A stretch of DNA of 36,504 nucleotides from Spirochaetota bacterium (lineage in GTDB: Bacteria > Spirochaetota > JAGLSM01 > JAKPMW01). This document shows positions 1-7,623 of this stretch, piece by piece. The DNA is taken from the NCBI GenBank assembly GCA_031283155.1, contig JAITCI010000015.1, forward strand, positions 1-36,504, in the 5' to 3' direction. A model generated the notes under the pieces. That model saw only the letters and a list, made by a program, of their open reading frames with translations, was not told the origin of the DNA and made no database searches. Position numbers and translations under genes: made by a program. Position 1 is the first letter of the stretch. Every line of letters starts with the position of its first letter.

Positions 1-1757
1 CAGGGGTATTTTCCGCAGTTTGGACAAAGCGGCGGCTCCGCCCCGCAAACGCATGGATATTTTCCGCAGTTCGGGCAAGGGCATTCGCACGGGCTTTTCC
101 CGCATATTTCACATTCCACAGCTACAGGCTCGCCGTCAAAATCCTTGTCCGCGAAATGCCGCGTGACATTTCGAAAATCCATAATCGTAAAATACCGCTT
201 ATCTTCCTCCCAGAGCAGGCGCGTACCCCTCCCGATTATCTGCTTAAATTCATGTATGGAGTTAATCACATTATCCAATACAATCAGTTTGACTGTTTTG
301 CAATCCACACCCGTAGACAAAAGTTTTGATGTTGTGGCAATAACGGGGTGGATTTCCCGCGCGTCAATGAAATTCTCAAGCTGCTTTTTCCCTTCGTCGT
401 CGTCCCCGGTGATACGCATCACATAGCGTTCATTTTGGCTGACCAGATCGCTGTTTTGGTTGCTTAATTCCGTACGGAGGCGGAGGGCATGGTTGACCCC
501 CGTGCAAAACACAATGGTTTTGGAGTACCGCCCGTTTTTATGCAGCCACTCTGTGATACGTTCCGCAACCTTGCGGGTGCGCTTAACCAGAATGATGTTC
601 CTGTCGTAATCGGCGGCGCCATATTCGCGGTCTTCGATTTCGATCCCGTTATCATCAAGCTGCCCCTTTTCGGGACGCCAGCCCAGATCGACGTTCATGC
701 CCACGCGAATAACCTTATAGGGCGCAAGGAAACCATCCTCTATGCCCTGCTTCAGACTATATATATATATCGGTTTGCCAAAATACCCGATGTTGGAGAC
801 CTCGTTTGTTTCCTTTGGGGTGGCGGTCATACCGATCTGGGTGGCGCTGCTGAAATACTCAAGTATCCTGCGCCAGAGCGATTCCTCCTTCGCGCTGCCG
901 CGATGGCATTCGTCTATCACAATAAGGTCAAAAAAACCGGGCTTAAATTCGCGGAAGGGTTCTCTCTGCTCGTCGCCCGCGAGCTGCTGATACAGCGAAA
1001 GGTAAATCTCATACGCGCTGTCGAGCTTTTTATCGCTGATCTTTGTCATTATTTTCGCAAACGGTTTAAAATCCTGCTGCATTGTCTGGTCAACAAGAAT
1101 GTTGCGGTCGGCGAGAAACAGGATTTTCCTTTTTTTGCCGGACTTCCAAAGCCGATGGATAATATGAAACGCGGTATAGGTTTTGCCCGTTCCCGTGGCC
1201 ATAACCAGCAGGATCCGGTTTTGCCCGCGCGCGATTGCTTCCATAACGCGGTTTACCGCCACAGCCTGATAATAGCGCGGAGTTTTTTCGCCAACCTGAA
1301 AATAATAGGGCTCGGTGATGAGCTTTTCCTGCTCCGGCGTGATCCCGCGCTTGTCAATATAGCGCGTCCACAATTCTTCCGGCGCGGGAAAGCAATCGAG
1401 CGCGATTTCGCGTTCCGTGCCGCTTAGCATATCGTGTTCAAGAAAGGCGGCACCGTTGGAGCTGTATACAAAGGGGATATCAAGGATTCGGGCGTATTCC
1501 ATGCCCTGCTGTATGCCCTCGCCGACAGGGAAGCGGTTCGCTTTTGCTTCCACAATGGCAAGGGGAATATTGCGCTTGTAATACAGAATGTAGTCGGCCT
1601 TTTTTCTCTCGCCGCGCTCGACGGTACTCCCGCGAACAATCACGCGCCCGTCGGTAAAGCTGTGTTCCATGCGTATCTGGGAATGCCTGTCCCACTTGCT
1701 CTCAATGGCGGGAGTGATATACAGGCGTTTGATATCTTCTTCGCTGAGCTTTTCCAC
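1..1757 (-). CDS. hsdR: Type I restriction enzyme R subunit (HsdR, EcoEI-like), C-terminus beyond left edge
   Basis: ATP-dependent motor and nuclease subunit of a type I restriction system, which translocates and cuts unmethylated DNA together with HsdM and HsdS. I translated 585 codons by hand from a GTG at 1757; the frame is still open at base 1. An in-frame TGA lies 8 codons upstream, and a GAGG sits 5 nt before the GTG, so this start is favoured. The N-terminal nuclease region shows D55 and then E70-A-K72 (PD-(D/E)XK). The helicase core has ATGTGKT (187-193), DECH (282-285) and TATP (311-314). Residues of about 549-585 form a Cys-rich stretch in which CPNCGKYP occurs twice, likely a zinc-binding segment. 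hsdM and hsdS are not in the window and would have to lie beyond the left edge. The start is slightly short for the family, so a lost N-terminal piece is possible. Confidence 0.93.
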   Translation of the reverse strand, partial: MEKLSEEDIKRLYITPAIESKWDRHSQIRMEHSFTDGRVIVRGSTVERGERKKADYILYYKRNIPLAIVEAKANRFPVGEGIQQGMEYARILDIPFVYSSNGAAFLEHDMLSGTEREIALDCFPAPEELWTRYIDKRGITPEQEKLITEPYYFQVGEKTPRYYQAVAVNRVMEAIARGQNRILLVMATGTGKTYTAFHIIHRLWKSGKKRKILFLADRNILVDQTMQQDFKPFAKIMTKISDKKLDSAYEIYLSLYQQLAGDEQREPFREFKPGFFDLIVIDECHRGSAKEESLWRRILEYFSSATQIGMTATPKETNEVSNIGYFGKPIYIYSLKQGIEDGFLAPYKVIRVGMNVDLGWRPEKGQLDDNGIEIEDREYGAADYDRNIILVKRTRKVAERITEWLHKNGRYSKTIVFCTGVNHALRLRTELSNQNSDLVSQNERYVMRITGDDDEGKKQLENFIDAREIHPVIATTSKLLSTGVDCKTVKLIVLDNVINSIHEFKQIIGRGTRLLWEEDKRYFTIMDFRNVTRHFADKDFDGEPVAVECEICGKSPCECPCPNCGKYPCVCGAEPPLCPNCGKYP

Positions 1758-1864
1758 CCGACCCTCGCCTGCTTCTCAAAAATTGCGCATGGAAAAATTA
1801 CGGCTGTTATAAGCGCGCGTCCAGAATTACCGATGATCCTTTATTCGAGCCTTCATTCGTGAAT

Positions 1865-1910
1865 TTCGCGGCTCAAATGCCTTTTTATTCGCCATATTCG
1901 CGGCTCAAAT
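1865..1910. repeat. Short direct repeat, two copies
   Basis: The 14-mer TTCGCGGCTCAAAT occurs at 1865-1878 and again at 1897-1910, a 32-nt period, in the gap between the divergent hsdR and brnT starts. Each copy has a CTTTTTATT-like word nearby. It could be a small tandem duplication or paired operator-like sites. The sequence alone gives no function. Confidence 0.5.
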
Positions 1911-1958
1911 AAACTGCCCTTTTATTGAAAATAAATCGCACCCGGTGCCCCTTCCCGG

Positions 1959-1990
1959 CTTTGCTCTATGGTGGAGCAGCCAGAGCAAAG
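1959..1990. promoter_or_regulatory. Inverted repeat just upstream of the toxin relic
   Basis: CTTTGCTCT (1959-1967) and AGAGCAAAG (1982-1990) are perfectly complementary over 9 bp with a 14-nt loop. The right arm leads straight into the purine-rich GGGAAAAGGG that serves as ribosome site for the ATG at 2007. Further imperfect pairing (CCCCTTCCC on the left arm side) could hide that site. It may be an operator or translational control hairpin of the toxin-antitoxin pair. That role is inferred from position only. Confidence 0.4.
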
Positions 1991-2006
1991 GGAAAAGGGT
2001 ATTCGC

Positions 2007-2259
2007 ATGAAATTTGAATGGGATAATGCGTAATGAGAAAGAAGTGGAAAATGTGAAGGTACATAGGGTATACTTCCAGACAGCCATACACATTTTTTGT
2101 GACCCTTTTCGTATGGAAAGACATGATGCTGACTCAAGTGTTGACGAAGATCGTTGGCAGACTATGGGGTATTTTAATGATGTGCTTTTTGTTGTATATA
2201 CAGAGCGAGGAGACAGTACGCGCATAATATCGGCTCGGGTAGCGGAGCCTTTTGACTAG
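2007..2259 (+). pseudogene. brnT: BrnT-family toxin gene with N-terminal frameshift
   Basis: BrnT toxins are small RelE-fold ribonucleases that inhibit translation. The ATG at 2007, preceded by AAAAGGG, reads MKFEWDNA, the canonical BrnT opening, and then hits TAA at 2031-2033. One nucleotide out of frame the rest of the family sequence continues to TAG at 2257-2259. It has DPFRMERHDADSS in the middle, then DEDRW, then LFVVYTERGD and RIISAR near the C-terminus, all typical BrnT positions. Either one extra T or the loss of two bases near 2031 explains the break. A shortened product from the TTG at 2014 or the ATG at 2026 is possible, but it would lack the first beta strand. The downstream partner follows 67 nt later, across a hairpin repeat. 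Likely a decayed toxin; a sequencing error is the main alternative. Confidence 0.75.
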
Positions 2260-2311
2260 GACACGGAGGTACTGTCCCGCGCTGTGACAGGATGTCACAA
2301 GTGAGCGCGGG
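2257..2311 (+). repeat. Two-hairpin repeat, copy 1 (between toxin relic and antitoxin)
   Basis: Outer stem CCCGCGC (2276-2282) and GCGCGGG (2305-2311) encloses a perfect 7-bp hairpin TGTGACA-GGA-TGTCACA (2283-2299). A weaker first hairpin (GGACA/TGTCC) begins at the last base of the toxin stop codon TAG. The left part is close to the copy at 7566-7623: both have CTAG, then GTACTGTCCCG. The 3' end runs into the AAGGAG ribosome site of the next gene. Confidence 0.75.
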
Positions 2312-2326
2312 GAAGGAGAATGTATC

Positions 2327-2542
2327 ATGGCAATAGTGAGATTCACGGTTGGAGAAGAGCCAACCCCTGAAGAAGATGCTGCAATGGAAGCCGCACTTGA
2401 AGCGGCGGCGAAGCTGCCCTATGTATATGATCCCGATTGCCCGCCGCTTACAGAAAAGCAGTTAGCAGAGTTCCGCCCTGTAAATTTTGCGAGTATGGAA
2501 GAGCGGGCGCGGGCTATGGCGCAGAGCAAAATTCACGTTTGA
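2327..2542 (+). CDS. Small acidic protein, probable antitoxin partner of BrnT
   Basis: A 71-residue acidic protein starting at ATG 2327 behind a strong AAGGAG. Its N-terminus (MAIVRFTV) and centre (YDPDCPPLTEKQLAEFRPVN) resemble short proteins I recall encoded beside BrnT toxins in clostridia and spirochaetes. It is not the ribbon-helix-helix BrnA type. Position directly after the brnT relic supports an antitoxin role, which remains inference. It ends 37 nt before the convergent nuclease gene. With the toxin frame broken, it may be a surviving orphan antitoxin. Confidence 0.65.
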   Translation: MAIVRFTVGEEPTPEEDAAMEAALEAAAKLPYVYDPDCPPLTEKQLAEFRPVNFASMEERARAMAQSKIHV

Positions 2543-2579
2543 GATTGTTCTGGATGCGCTCCAGATACTTTTCCTGCGT

Positions 2580-3434
2580 TTATGTATCCTTTTTCAACGC
2601 CTGCACCTGCGCGGCGGACAGTTCGGTAAGCCGCGCCACTTGCTCTACAGGCATACCTTCGGCAAGAAGGTTACGCGCGATTTTTTCTTCCGCTTCCGCT
2701 TTGCCTTCTTCCCTGCGCTGGCGCAATTCCGGGAATATTTCGTTAAGCGCCTCTTCCCGCGTTAGCAATCGCTTTGCCATATTTTTAGCCTCCAAAAATG
2801 TCTTCGGGTTTGCCCGTATGAGTATATCTAAATAAGCGCCTGTATACATCCTGAATTTATCGTCTTTGCTCTTCTCCAGTATAACGCTTGCCGCATCCAC
2901 TCTCAAATTCTTTGAAAGCGACCTGAGCCAGAGGTTCTCGCTCTTCGGCAAAAGCGGAGACTCAAGAATTTGTATCGGGAGATAGTCTCCCGTAATCAGA
3001 TAAATTCCGGGCGCGGGGTGCGCTACCGTGTATTTTCGCTCCTCCGTGAGATAATGCAATAATGCGCGTGGATGCCTTGCGCCCACAAAGGTAAGACTTA
3101 CATCAGAATAGTCAACACCCAGTGTATTTGCCGCATAGTTACACGCATACGCGCACACCTGCAAAAAATCCCGCACAGAAAAGTAATCGCCCGGACTTTT
3201 GTATTCGATGATGTTATGTCCGCGAAAAATGCGGGCAATACTTTTGTCGATTATCACATCTTTTTTCTTTTTGACGATAAGTACATCAATACGCATCGGT
3301 TCCGATGTAATCTGGTGCTCGTAGGCATATTCCAGATCATCGCGATAATCATACAATTCAAGCCGGATGGCGTCGTAAAACGCCTGATGCCAGAGCAGCT
3401 TCTCATGTTTGCCGGAATCTTTCTCATGCGCCAT
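2580..3434 (-). CDS. Rpn-family / PD-(D/E)XK nuclease (recombination-promoting nuclease type)
   Basis: A 284-residue protein of the group annotated as Rpn nuclease or PD-(D/E)XK transposase-like. Members of the Rpn group cut DNA and promote RecA-independent recombination. The core is visible: D50 after RI, then E77-Y-K79 followed by SPGDYFSVRDF, a typical family continuation. The C-terminus has a charged helix (EEGKAEAEEK) and the ending LLAEGMPVEQVARLTELS, common in these proteins. I chose ATG 3434 because GGAGAGG lies 7 nt upstream; a GTG at 3449 would overlap that site. No partner transposase genes or terminal inverted repeats are visible. A long T-rich run (3487-3520) and a hairpin repeat lie upstream. 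Confidence 0.85.
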   Translation of the reverse strand: MAHEKDSGKHEKLLWHQAFYDAIRLELYDYRDDLEYAYEHQITSEPMRIDVLIVKKKKDVIIDKSIARIFRGHNIIEYKSPGDYFSVRDFLQVCAYACNYAANTLGVDYSDVSLTFVGARHPRALLHYLTEERKYTVAHPAPGIYLITGDYLPIQILESPLLPKSENLWLRSLSKNLRVDAASVILEKSKDDKFRMYTGAYLDILIRANPKTFLEAKNMAKRLLTREEALNEIFPELRQRREEGKAEAEEKIARNLLAEGMPVEQVARLTELSAAQVQALKKDT

Positions 3435-3570
3435 AAGCGGCCTCTCCACAGGTATTTCGTACTATAGAAAGACGCGAGGCGCGTACCGGGTTCGCTTTTT
3501 TTATTTTTTTTCTTTTTTTTAGCTCTGCGGGACGATGATTTTATGGGATATCGCCTCGGTTACCCCTATA

Positions 3571-3642
3571 CCCCGCGCCTGTCGCAACATCCTGTTGCAC
3601 CCACAGGGCATAAACGCGCGGGGCGCAAACTTCGTGTTTGCG
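3571..3642 (-). repeat. Two-hairpin repeat, copy 2
   Basis: Read on the minus strand: first hairpin CGCAAAC-ACGAA-GTTTGCG (3642-3624), then an outer stem of 8 perfect pairs (GCGCGGGG at 3616-3623 with CCCCGCGC at 3571-3578), enclosing hairpin GCAACA-GGA-TGTTGC (3598-3584). An extra CTGT/ACAG pairing lies between the two stems. It shares its first-hairpin loop (ACGA) and layout with the copy at 10543-10598, but the stem bases differ. Confidence 0.75.
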
Positions 3643-3763
3643 GAACGGCAGAGCGCCAAACTGATAATGGCGGTCTCTGCGCATTTCATCCCGTATGCAA
3701 TACCTGTTCCCAAAACAAAATACAAACTCATGCGCCTACAGGGGTGAAGGCACAGGCGCAATC

Positions 3764-3823
3764 CACTTTAACAATGTTCCCCCTGGATTGCTTCGCCGCT
3801 CACGCGACTCGCAATGACAGGAG
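3764..3823. repeat. Dispersed GCAATCC/GGATTGC repeat, copy 1
   Basis: GCGCAATCCA followed after about 20 nt by TGGATTGCTTCGC and CTCGCAATGACA. The same pieces occur at 7487-7543. It belongs to the widespread sequence type that yields spurious 'SLRAKRSNP' peptides when translated. The two ends are inverted (CAATCCA/TGGATTG) and can form a hairpin. Confidence 0.65.
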
Positions 3824-3868
3824 AAATGCGCCTACCCAGCCGATGGCGCTGCTTCGTACAATGCGCAA

Positions 3869-5014
3869 TCACACGATCTCGGTGTAGCTGCCCAGGTAAT
3901 GAAATTCCTCGCACATATTTTCCAGCTCGCAGATGAGTTCGCTGAACTGCTTTGAGTAGATCGAGGTTTCCAGATCAAAATAGAACATGAATTCGAAATC
4001 CCTGTCCGGAATCGGGCGGCTCTCGAGTTTGACGATATTCACGCCCAGGGTATATATGCGCCCGAGTACCCGATAAAGCGCGCCGGGTTTGTGCGCGGTG
4101 GTGAGCATGATGCTGGTTCGATCCGCGCCCGGGTAAATTTCCAGATCCCTGGAGATGCAGATAAAGCGGGTGTAGTTAATGCCCCCGTCCTGCACCGAGC
4201 TCTCCACGCATTTGAGGCCATAGAGTTCGCAGCAGGAACGGGAGGCCAGCGCCGCTACGTCGCTCCTGCCCGATTCGGCCACCATTTTCGCGGCTTCGGC
4301 GGTGTTGGCGGCGGCGGTGATCTTTACGTCCTTGCCTAAACTCTTCAGGTAGCCCGCGCACTGGTTGATCGCCTGCTCGTGCGAAAAGATTTCGCGGATG
4401 GCATTTTTTTTGACGCCTTCCTTCGCGAGCAGATTGTGATCGATCTTGAGCCGCACGCTCCGCGCGATCTTGAAGCTGTAGCGCATCATGAGATCGTAGA
4501 CCATATTGACCGAACCGGCTGCGCTGTTTTCCAGCGGCAATACTCCATACTGGCACAGGCCGTCGCGGATCGCCCCGAATACTGCGTCGAAGCTCGTGAA
4601 ATACAGGATGTTGGGTTCGGTGAACAGGCGGTCGCAGGCGATCTGCGCGTACGCGCCTTCCGCGCCCTGACAGGCGGCCAATGCGTGCTGCGGGAATACC
4701 CTCTCGGTATGCTCCGCCGCGCTTAAAATGGTTTTGCTGAGTTCGGACGCGGGATGCAATATGCTCCCCTGGCGCGCGCGGCTTAGCTCAAACAGCATGG
4801 AGTACAGCATATACGAATAGGAGCGCAGCGCGTCGCCCGCCTTCTCGCCCATGGCGGCAAGCTTCTCCCGCTCGCGCGCGCTATCCAGCGCGGGCAGCCC
4901 GTGTTCCTTTTTGTATTCCGCGATTTGCTGCGAGATGTCCATCCGCTCTTTGAACAACTGCAAAAGCGCGTCGTCCACCTTGTCGATGTGTTCCCGATAG
5001 TCTTGCAGATCCAT
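3869..5014 (-). CDS. pheA: Bifunctional chorismate mutase / prephenate dehydratase (P-protein)
   Basis: Converts chorismate to prephenate and prephenate to phenylpyruvate, the committed branch to phenylalanine. The 381 residues match the family length. An AroQ-type mutase helix bundle occupies about 1-85 (MDLQDYREHIDKVDDALLQL). The dehydratase domain is at about 105-285 and carries the catalytic Thr motif in GGINYTRF. A C-terminal ACT domain has KPGALYRVLGRIY and LESRPIPDRDFEF, the GAL and ESRP phenylalanine-binding motifs, so feedback inhibition by Phe is expected. The start is clear: AAGGAGG 7 nt before ATG. It is the last gene of the aro operon, 18 nt after aroC. No obvious terminator follows; the downstream gap contains repeats. 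Confidence 0.97.
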   Translation of the reverse strand: MDLQDYREHIDKVDDALLQLFKERMDISQQIAEYKKEHGLPALDSAREREKLAAMGEKAGDALRSYSYMLYSMLFELSRARQGSILHPASELSKTILSAAEHTERVFPQHALAACQGAEGAYAQIACDRLFTEPNILYFTSFDAVFGAIRDGLCQYGVLPLENSAAGSVNMVYDLMMRYSFKIARSVRLKIDHNLLAKEGVKKNAIREIFSHEQAINQCAGYLKSLGKDVKITAAANTAEAAKMVAESGRSDVAALASRSCCELYGLKCVESSVQDGGINYTRFICISRDLEIYPGADRTSIMLTTAHKPGALYRVLGRIYTLGVNIVKLESRPIPDRDFEFMFYFDLETSIYSKQFSELICELENMCEEFHYLGSYTEIV

Positions 5015-5032
5015 TCCGTTCCTCCTTGTGCT

Positions 5033-6112
5033 TTATCTGTCCAGCCAGGCGTCATATAAGGCGATAGCCGCCGCCGCTTCCACGCAGGGTACCGCGCGCG
5101 GAACGATGCAGGGATCATGGCGTCCCTGCACCTGTATATATGTATTTTCCGCGCGCGCGAGGCTTACGCTTTCCTGCCTGATGCCGATGGAGGGCGTGGG
5201 CTTGTATGCCGCGCGGAACAGAACGGGCATACCGCTTGTTATCCCGCCCAATATGCCGCCGTGGTTATTCGTGCGCGTCCGCACGTTTTCGCCGTCCATA
5301 TAAAAGCCGTCGTTATTCTCCGAGCCCCGCAGCGCGGCGCCCGCGAAGCCGCTCCCGAATTCGATCCCTTTAATAGCCGGTATCCCAAAGATGATCGCGG
5401 CGATACGGTTCTCGATGCCGTCAAAGATCGGATCGCCCAATCCGGCGGGCAGACCAATCGCGGCGCACTCGATGATACCGCCGACCGAATCGCCCTTGTC
5501 GCGCGCGTCGGTAATCCTAAGCCGCATGGCTTCGCCCGCTTCACGCCGGAGTGTGGGCAGGGGATTATTCCGGATAGTCTCAAAATCCATGACGGACACG
5601 CCCACAGGATCAAAGGGATCATCCCAGGCGCCGCCGATTTGCAGGATATGCGCGCCAATGGAAACCCCGAGGCTGCGTAATATTTGCAAACATATTCCTC
5701 CGGCGGCGCACAGGGGGGCGGTTAATCTCCCCGAGAAATGCCCGCCTCCCGCCGCGTCCTGATGTCCGCCGAATTTTATATGCGCGGCAAAATCGGCGTG
5801 CGACGGGCGCGGGGTATCGCGCATCTCGGCGTAGTCGGCCGCGCGGACGTCGGTATTGCGGATGATCATGGCAAGCGGCGCGCCGCAGGTAATTTCGCGC
5901 GCGAGACCGGAGAGGATCTCCGGCATATCATTCTCCGCGCGCGCGGTCGCAAGATCGCTCTGCCCGGGTGCGCGCCGCCTGAGGAATGCGCGCAGCTCGG
6001 CTATGTCGATCCTGATTCCGGCGGGCAGCCCGTCGATGGAAACCCCTATCGCAGGGGAATGCGACTGTCCAAAAATGGATATTCGAATCTTTTTTCCGTA
6101 GAGCGAGGACAT
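5033..6112 (-). CDS. aroC: Chorismate synthase
   Basis: Last shikimate step: turns 5-enolpyruvylshikimate-3-phosphate into chorismate using reduced FMN. 359 residues, usual length. Signature stretches are all present: FGQSHSPAIGVSIDGLPAG at the N-terminus, RRRAPGQSDLATARAEND, GGGHFSGRLTAP in the middle, TRTNNHGGILGGITSGMP, and GRHDPCIVPRAVPCVEA near the C-terminus. The start has AAAGGGGAG upstream. It lies 20 nt after aroA and 18 nt before pheA, so the three are co-transcribed. Confidence 0.98.
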   Translation of the reverse strand: MSSLYGKKIRISIFGQSHSPAIGVSIDGLPAGIRIDIAELRAFLRRRAPGQSDLATARAENDMPEILSGLAREITCGAPLAMIIRNTDVRAADYAEMRDTPRPSHADFAAHIKFGGHQDAAGGGHFSGRLTAPLCAAGGICLQILRSLGVSIGAHILQIGGAWDDPFDPVGVSVMDFETIRNNPLPTLRREAGEAMRLRITDARDKGDSVGGIIECAAIGLPAGLGDPIFDGIENRIAAIIFGIPAIKGIEFGSGFAGAALRGSENNDGFYMDGENVRTRTNNHGGILGGITSGMPVLFRAAYKPTPSIGIRQESVSLARAENTYIQVQGRHDPCIVPRAVPCVEAAAAIALYDAWLDR

Positions 6113-6132
6113 GGGTCACTCCCCTTTCGTTG

Positions 6133-7422
6133 TTATGGCAAGATCTCTATTGAGCCGCCCAGTGCGCGCATATCCTCAAAAAATCCGGGATAGGATTTGC
6201 CGACCGCCTCCGCGCCCCGGATCACCACCGGTCCGCAGGCGATAGACGCCGCAATCGCCGAGGCCATCGCGATCCGGTGATCGCCCCAAGAGGAGGCCTC
6301 GCCGCCCGTAAGCGCGCCTCCATGGATACAGAGCCCGTCCTCCGTTTCGCAAATATCCGCGCCCAGGCCGCCCAGTACGGAGGCAATGGCGGCCAGCCGG
6401 TCGCTTTCCTTCGTACGCAATCGCGCGGCGTTGCGGATGACGGTCTCCCCTTCGGCGGCGGCGGCTGTCACGGCCAATATCGGCACGAGGTCGGGGATAT
6501 CCTCCGCGTCGATTGTCATGCCCCGCAGTTTCCCGCCGGATACGGTCACGGCGTTATCGCTCGTCTCCACCCGCGCGCCGAATCCGGAGAGGATATCCAG
6601 AATCGCGCGATCACCCTGCCGCGATTCCATAGAAAGCCCGGCGCAGGTAACGCCCTCGCCCTGCGCGCCCGCCGCCAGCCAGAACGCGGCGTTTGACCAG
6701 TCGCTCTCAACACGCGCTGTGCCGGGCGATCTAAATTTCTGTCCGCCCGGTACTGAAAAAACCGTACCATCAAATTTAATTTGTATGCCGAATTTTTCAA
6801 GCATCGCGAGCGTTAATTCAATATAGGGAAAGGATTCCGCGCGCCCGATCAACCGGATCTCGCTCGCCCCGTCCAGCAGAGGCAATGCGAATAAAAGCCC
6901 GCTGATGAATTGCGAGGATACGCCCGCGTGCAGCGAATACTGCCCCGAAATGAGCTTCCCGGCAGCATGAAACGGCGTCGAGCCTTGCGGCGATAATTCG
7001 CATCCGTGGCGGACAAGCTCTTCGTACAGGGGGGAGAGAGGGCGCTGCGGCAGCCGCCCCTCCAGAATGAACGAAGCCCGTCGCCCGAGCGCGCAGACTA
7101 TCGGCAGCATGAACCGGAAGGTACTCCCGCTTTCCGCGCACGAGAGCGCCGCGTCGTCATACGCGCATTGCAAAGGATATACCGTATAACCGTTCGGCTC
7201 GCGCTCGATCCGCGCGCCGAGCGCGGAAAGACAAGCTATCGTCGCCGCGATATCTCCGGACTCGTCCGGGAATGTGCCCACCGACGTACAGCGCTCCCCA
7301 AATATGACGCGCGTGGGGGCGTCCGCAAGCGCCGCCGAGATGAGCGCCCTGTGCGCCTGCGACTTGGATGGAATCGCGTCAACCGTGCCGCCGAGCCGCC
7401 CCGGTAAAATTTTTATGTTCAT
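6133..7422 (-). CDS. aroA: 3-phosphoshikimate 1-carboxyvinyltransferase (EPSP synthase)
   Basis: Transfers the enolpyruvyl group of phosphoenolpyruvate to shikimate-3-phosphate. 429 residues from ATG 7422, which has GGGAG 6 nt upstream. The longer open frame to 7659 reads through a dispersed repeat and is rejected as a start. Motifs seen: SKSQAHRALISAALAD near the N-terminus, SGSTFRFMLPI, RTKESDRLAAI, and DHRIAMA in the C-terminal half, all characteristic of the two-domain enzyme. The aroB gene ends 199 nt upstream; that gap holds a two-hairpin repeat and a GCAATCC repeat, a large interruption for an operon otherwise joined by 4-nt overlap or gaps of up to 20 nt. Confidence 0.97.
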   Translation of the reverse strand: MNIKILPGRLGGTVDAIPSKSQAHRALISAALADAPTRVIFGERCTSVGTFPDESGDIAATIACLSALGARIEREPNGYTVYPLQCAYDDAALSCAESGSTFRFMLPIVCALGRRASFILEGRLPQRPLSPLYEELVRHGCELSPQGSTPFHAAGKLISGQYSLHAGVSSQFISGLLFALPLLDGASEIRLIGRAESFPYIELTLAMLEKFGIQIKFDGTVFSVPGGQKFRSPGTARVESDWSNAAFWLAAGAQGEGVTCAGLSMESRQGDRAILDILSGFGARVETSDNAVTVSGGKLRGMTIDAEDIPDLVPILAVTAAAAEGETVIRNAARLRTKESDRLAAIASVLGGLGADICETEDGLCIHGGALTGGEASSWGDHRIAMASAIAASIACGPVVIRGAEAVGKSYPGFFEDMRALGGSIEILP

Positions 7423-7486
7423 AACAAACTCCCGACCCCTATGAATTGCGAATCCCCGCGACGCGATACCCATTCGGGTACAGGAG

Positions 7487-7543
7487 GCGCAATCCAGGGG
7501 GAAACATTTTTTACATGGATTGCTTCGCTTTGCTCGCAATGAC
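7487..7543. repeat. Dispersed GCAATCC/GGATTGC repeat, copy 2
   Basis: GGCGCAATCCA, a short A/T-rich middle, then TGGATTGCTTCGC and GCTCGCAATGACA, matching the copy at 3764-3823. Read on the minus strand it produces the spurious 'LSLRAKRSNP' peptide fused ahead of aroA. It lies 22 nt from the two-hairpin repeat at 7566-7623. Confidence 0.7.
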
Positions 7544-7565
7544 AAAAAACAACACTTTAATTCTG

Positions 7566-7623
7566 CCCCTCGCAAAAACGCGCGGCATCCATGCCGCTGC
7601 TCGGGACAGTACATCCATGTACT
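7566..7623 (-). repeat. Two-hairpin repeat, copy 3 (between aroB and aroA)
   Basis: On the minus strand: hairpin AGTACAT-GG-ATGTACT (7623-7608), then CCCGAGC (7605-7599), hairpin GCGGCAT-GG-ATGCCGC (7597-7582), and GCGAGGGG (7573-7566). CCC pairs with GGG and GC with GC, leaving tandem G-A mismatches in the outer stem. The element starts inside the aroB stop codon TAG. Confidence 0.8.

Larger units (their letters stand above)
3435..3868. other. Gene-free stretch with repeats between pheA and the Rpn nuclease gene
   Basis: No convincing gene was seen. It holds a T-rich run at about 3487-3520 (A-rich on the strand of the nuclease gene, so possibly part of its promoter region), a two-hairpin repeat (3571-3642) and a dispersed GCAATCC-type repeat (3764-3823). 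Short ORFs here on both strands lack ribosome sites and follow the repeats. Confidence 0.6.

Noticed and set aside
489-1427. 312-codon plus-strand ORF opposite hsdR
   Set aside because: It lies antisense to a well-conserved helicase frame, has no family resemblance, and is a by-product of codon bias.
1827-1895. 22-codon minus-strand ORF between hsdR and brnT
   Set aside because: It is short, lacks a ribosome site and lies across the 32-nt direct repeat.
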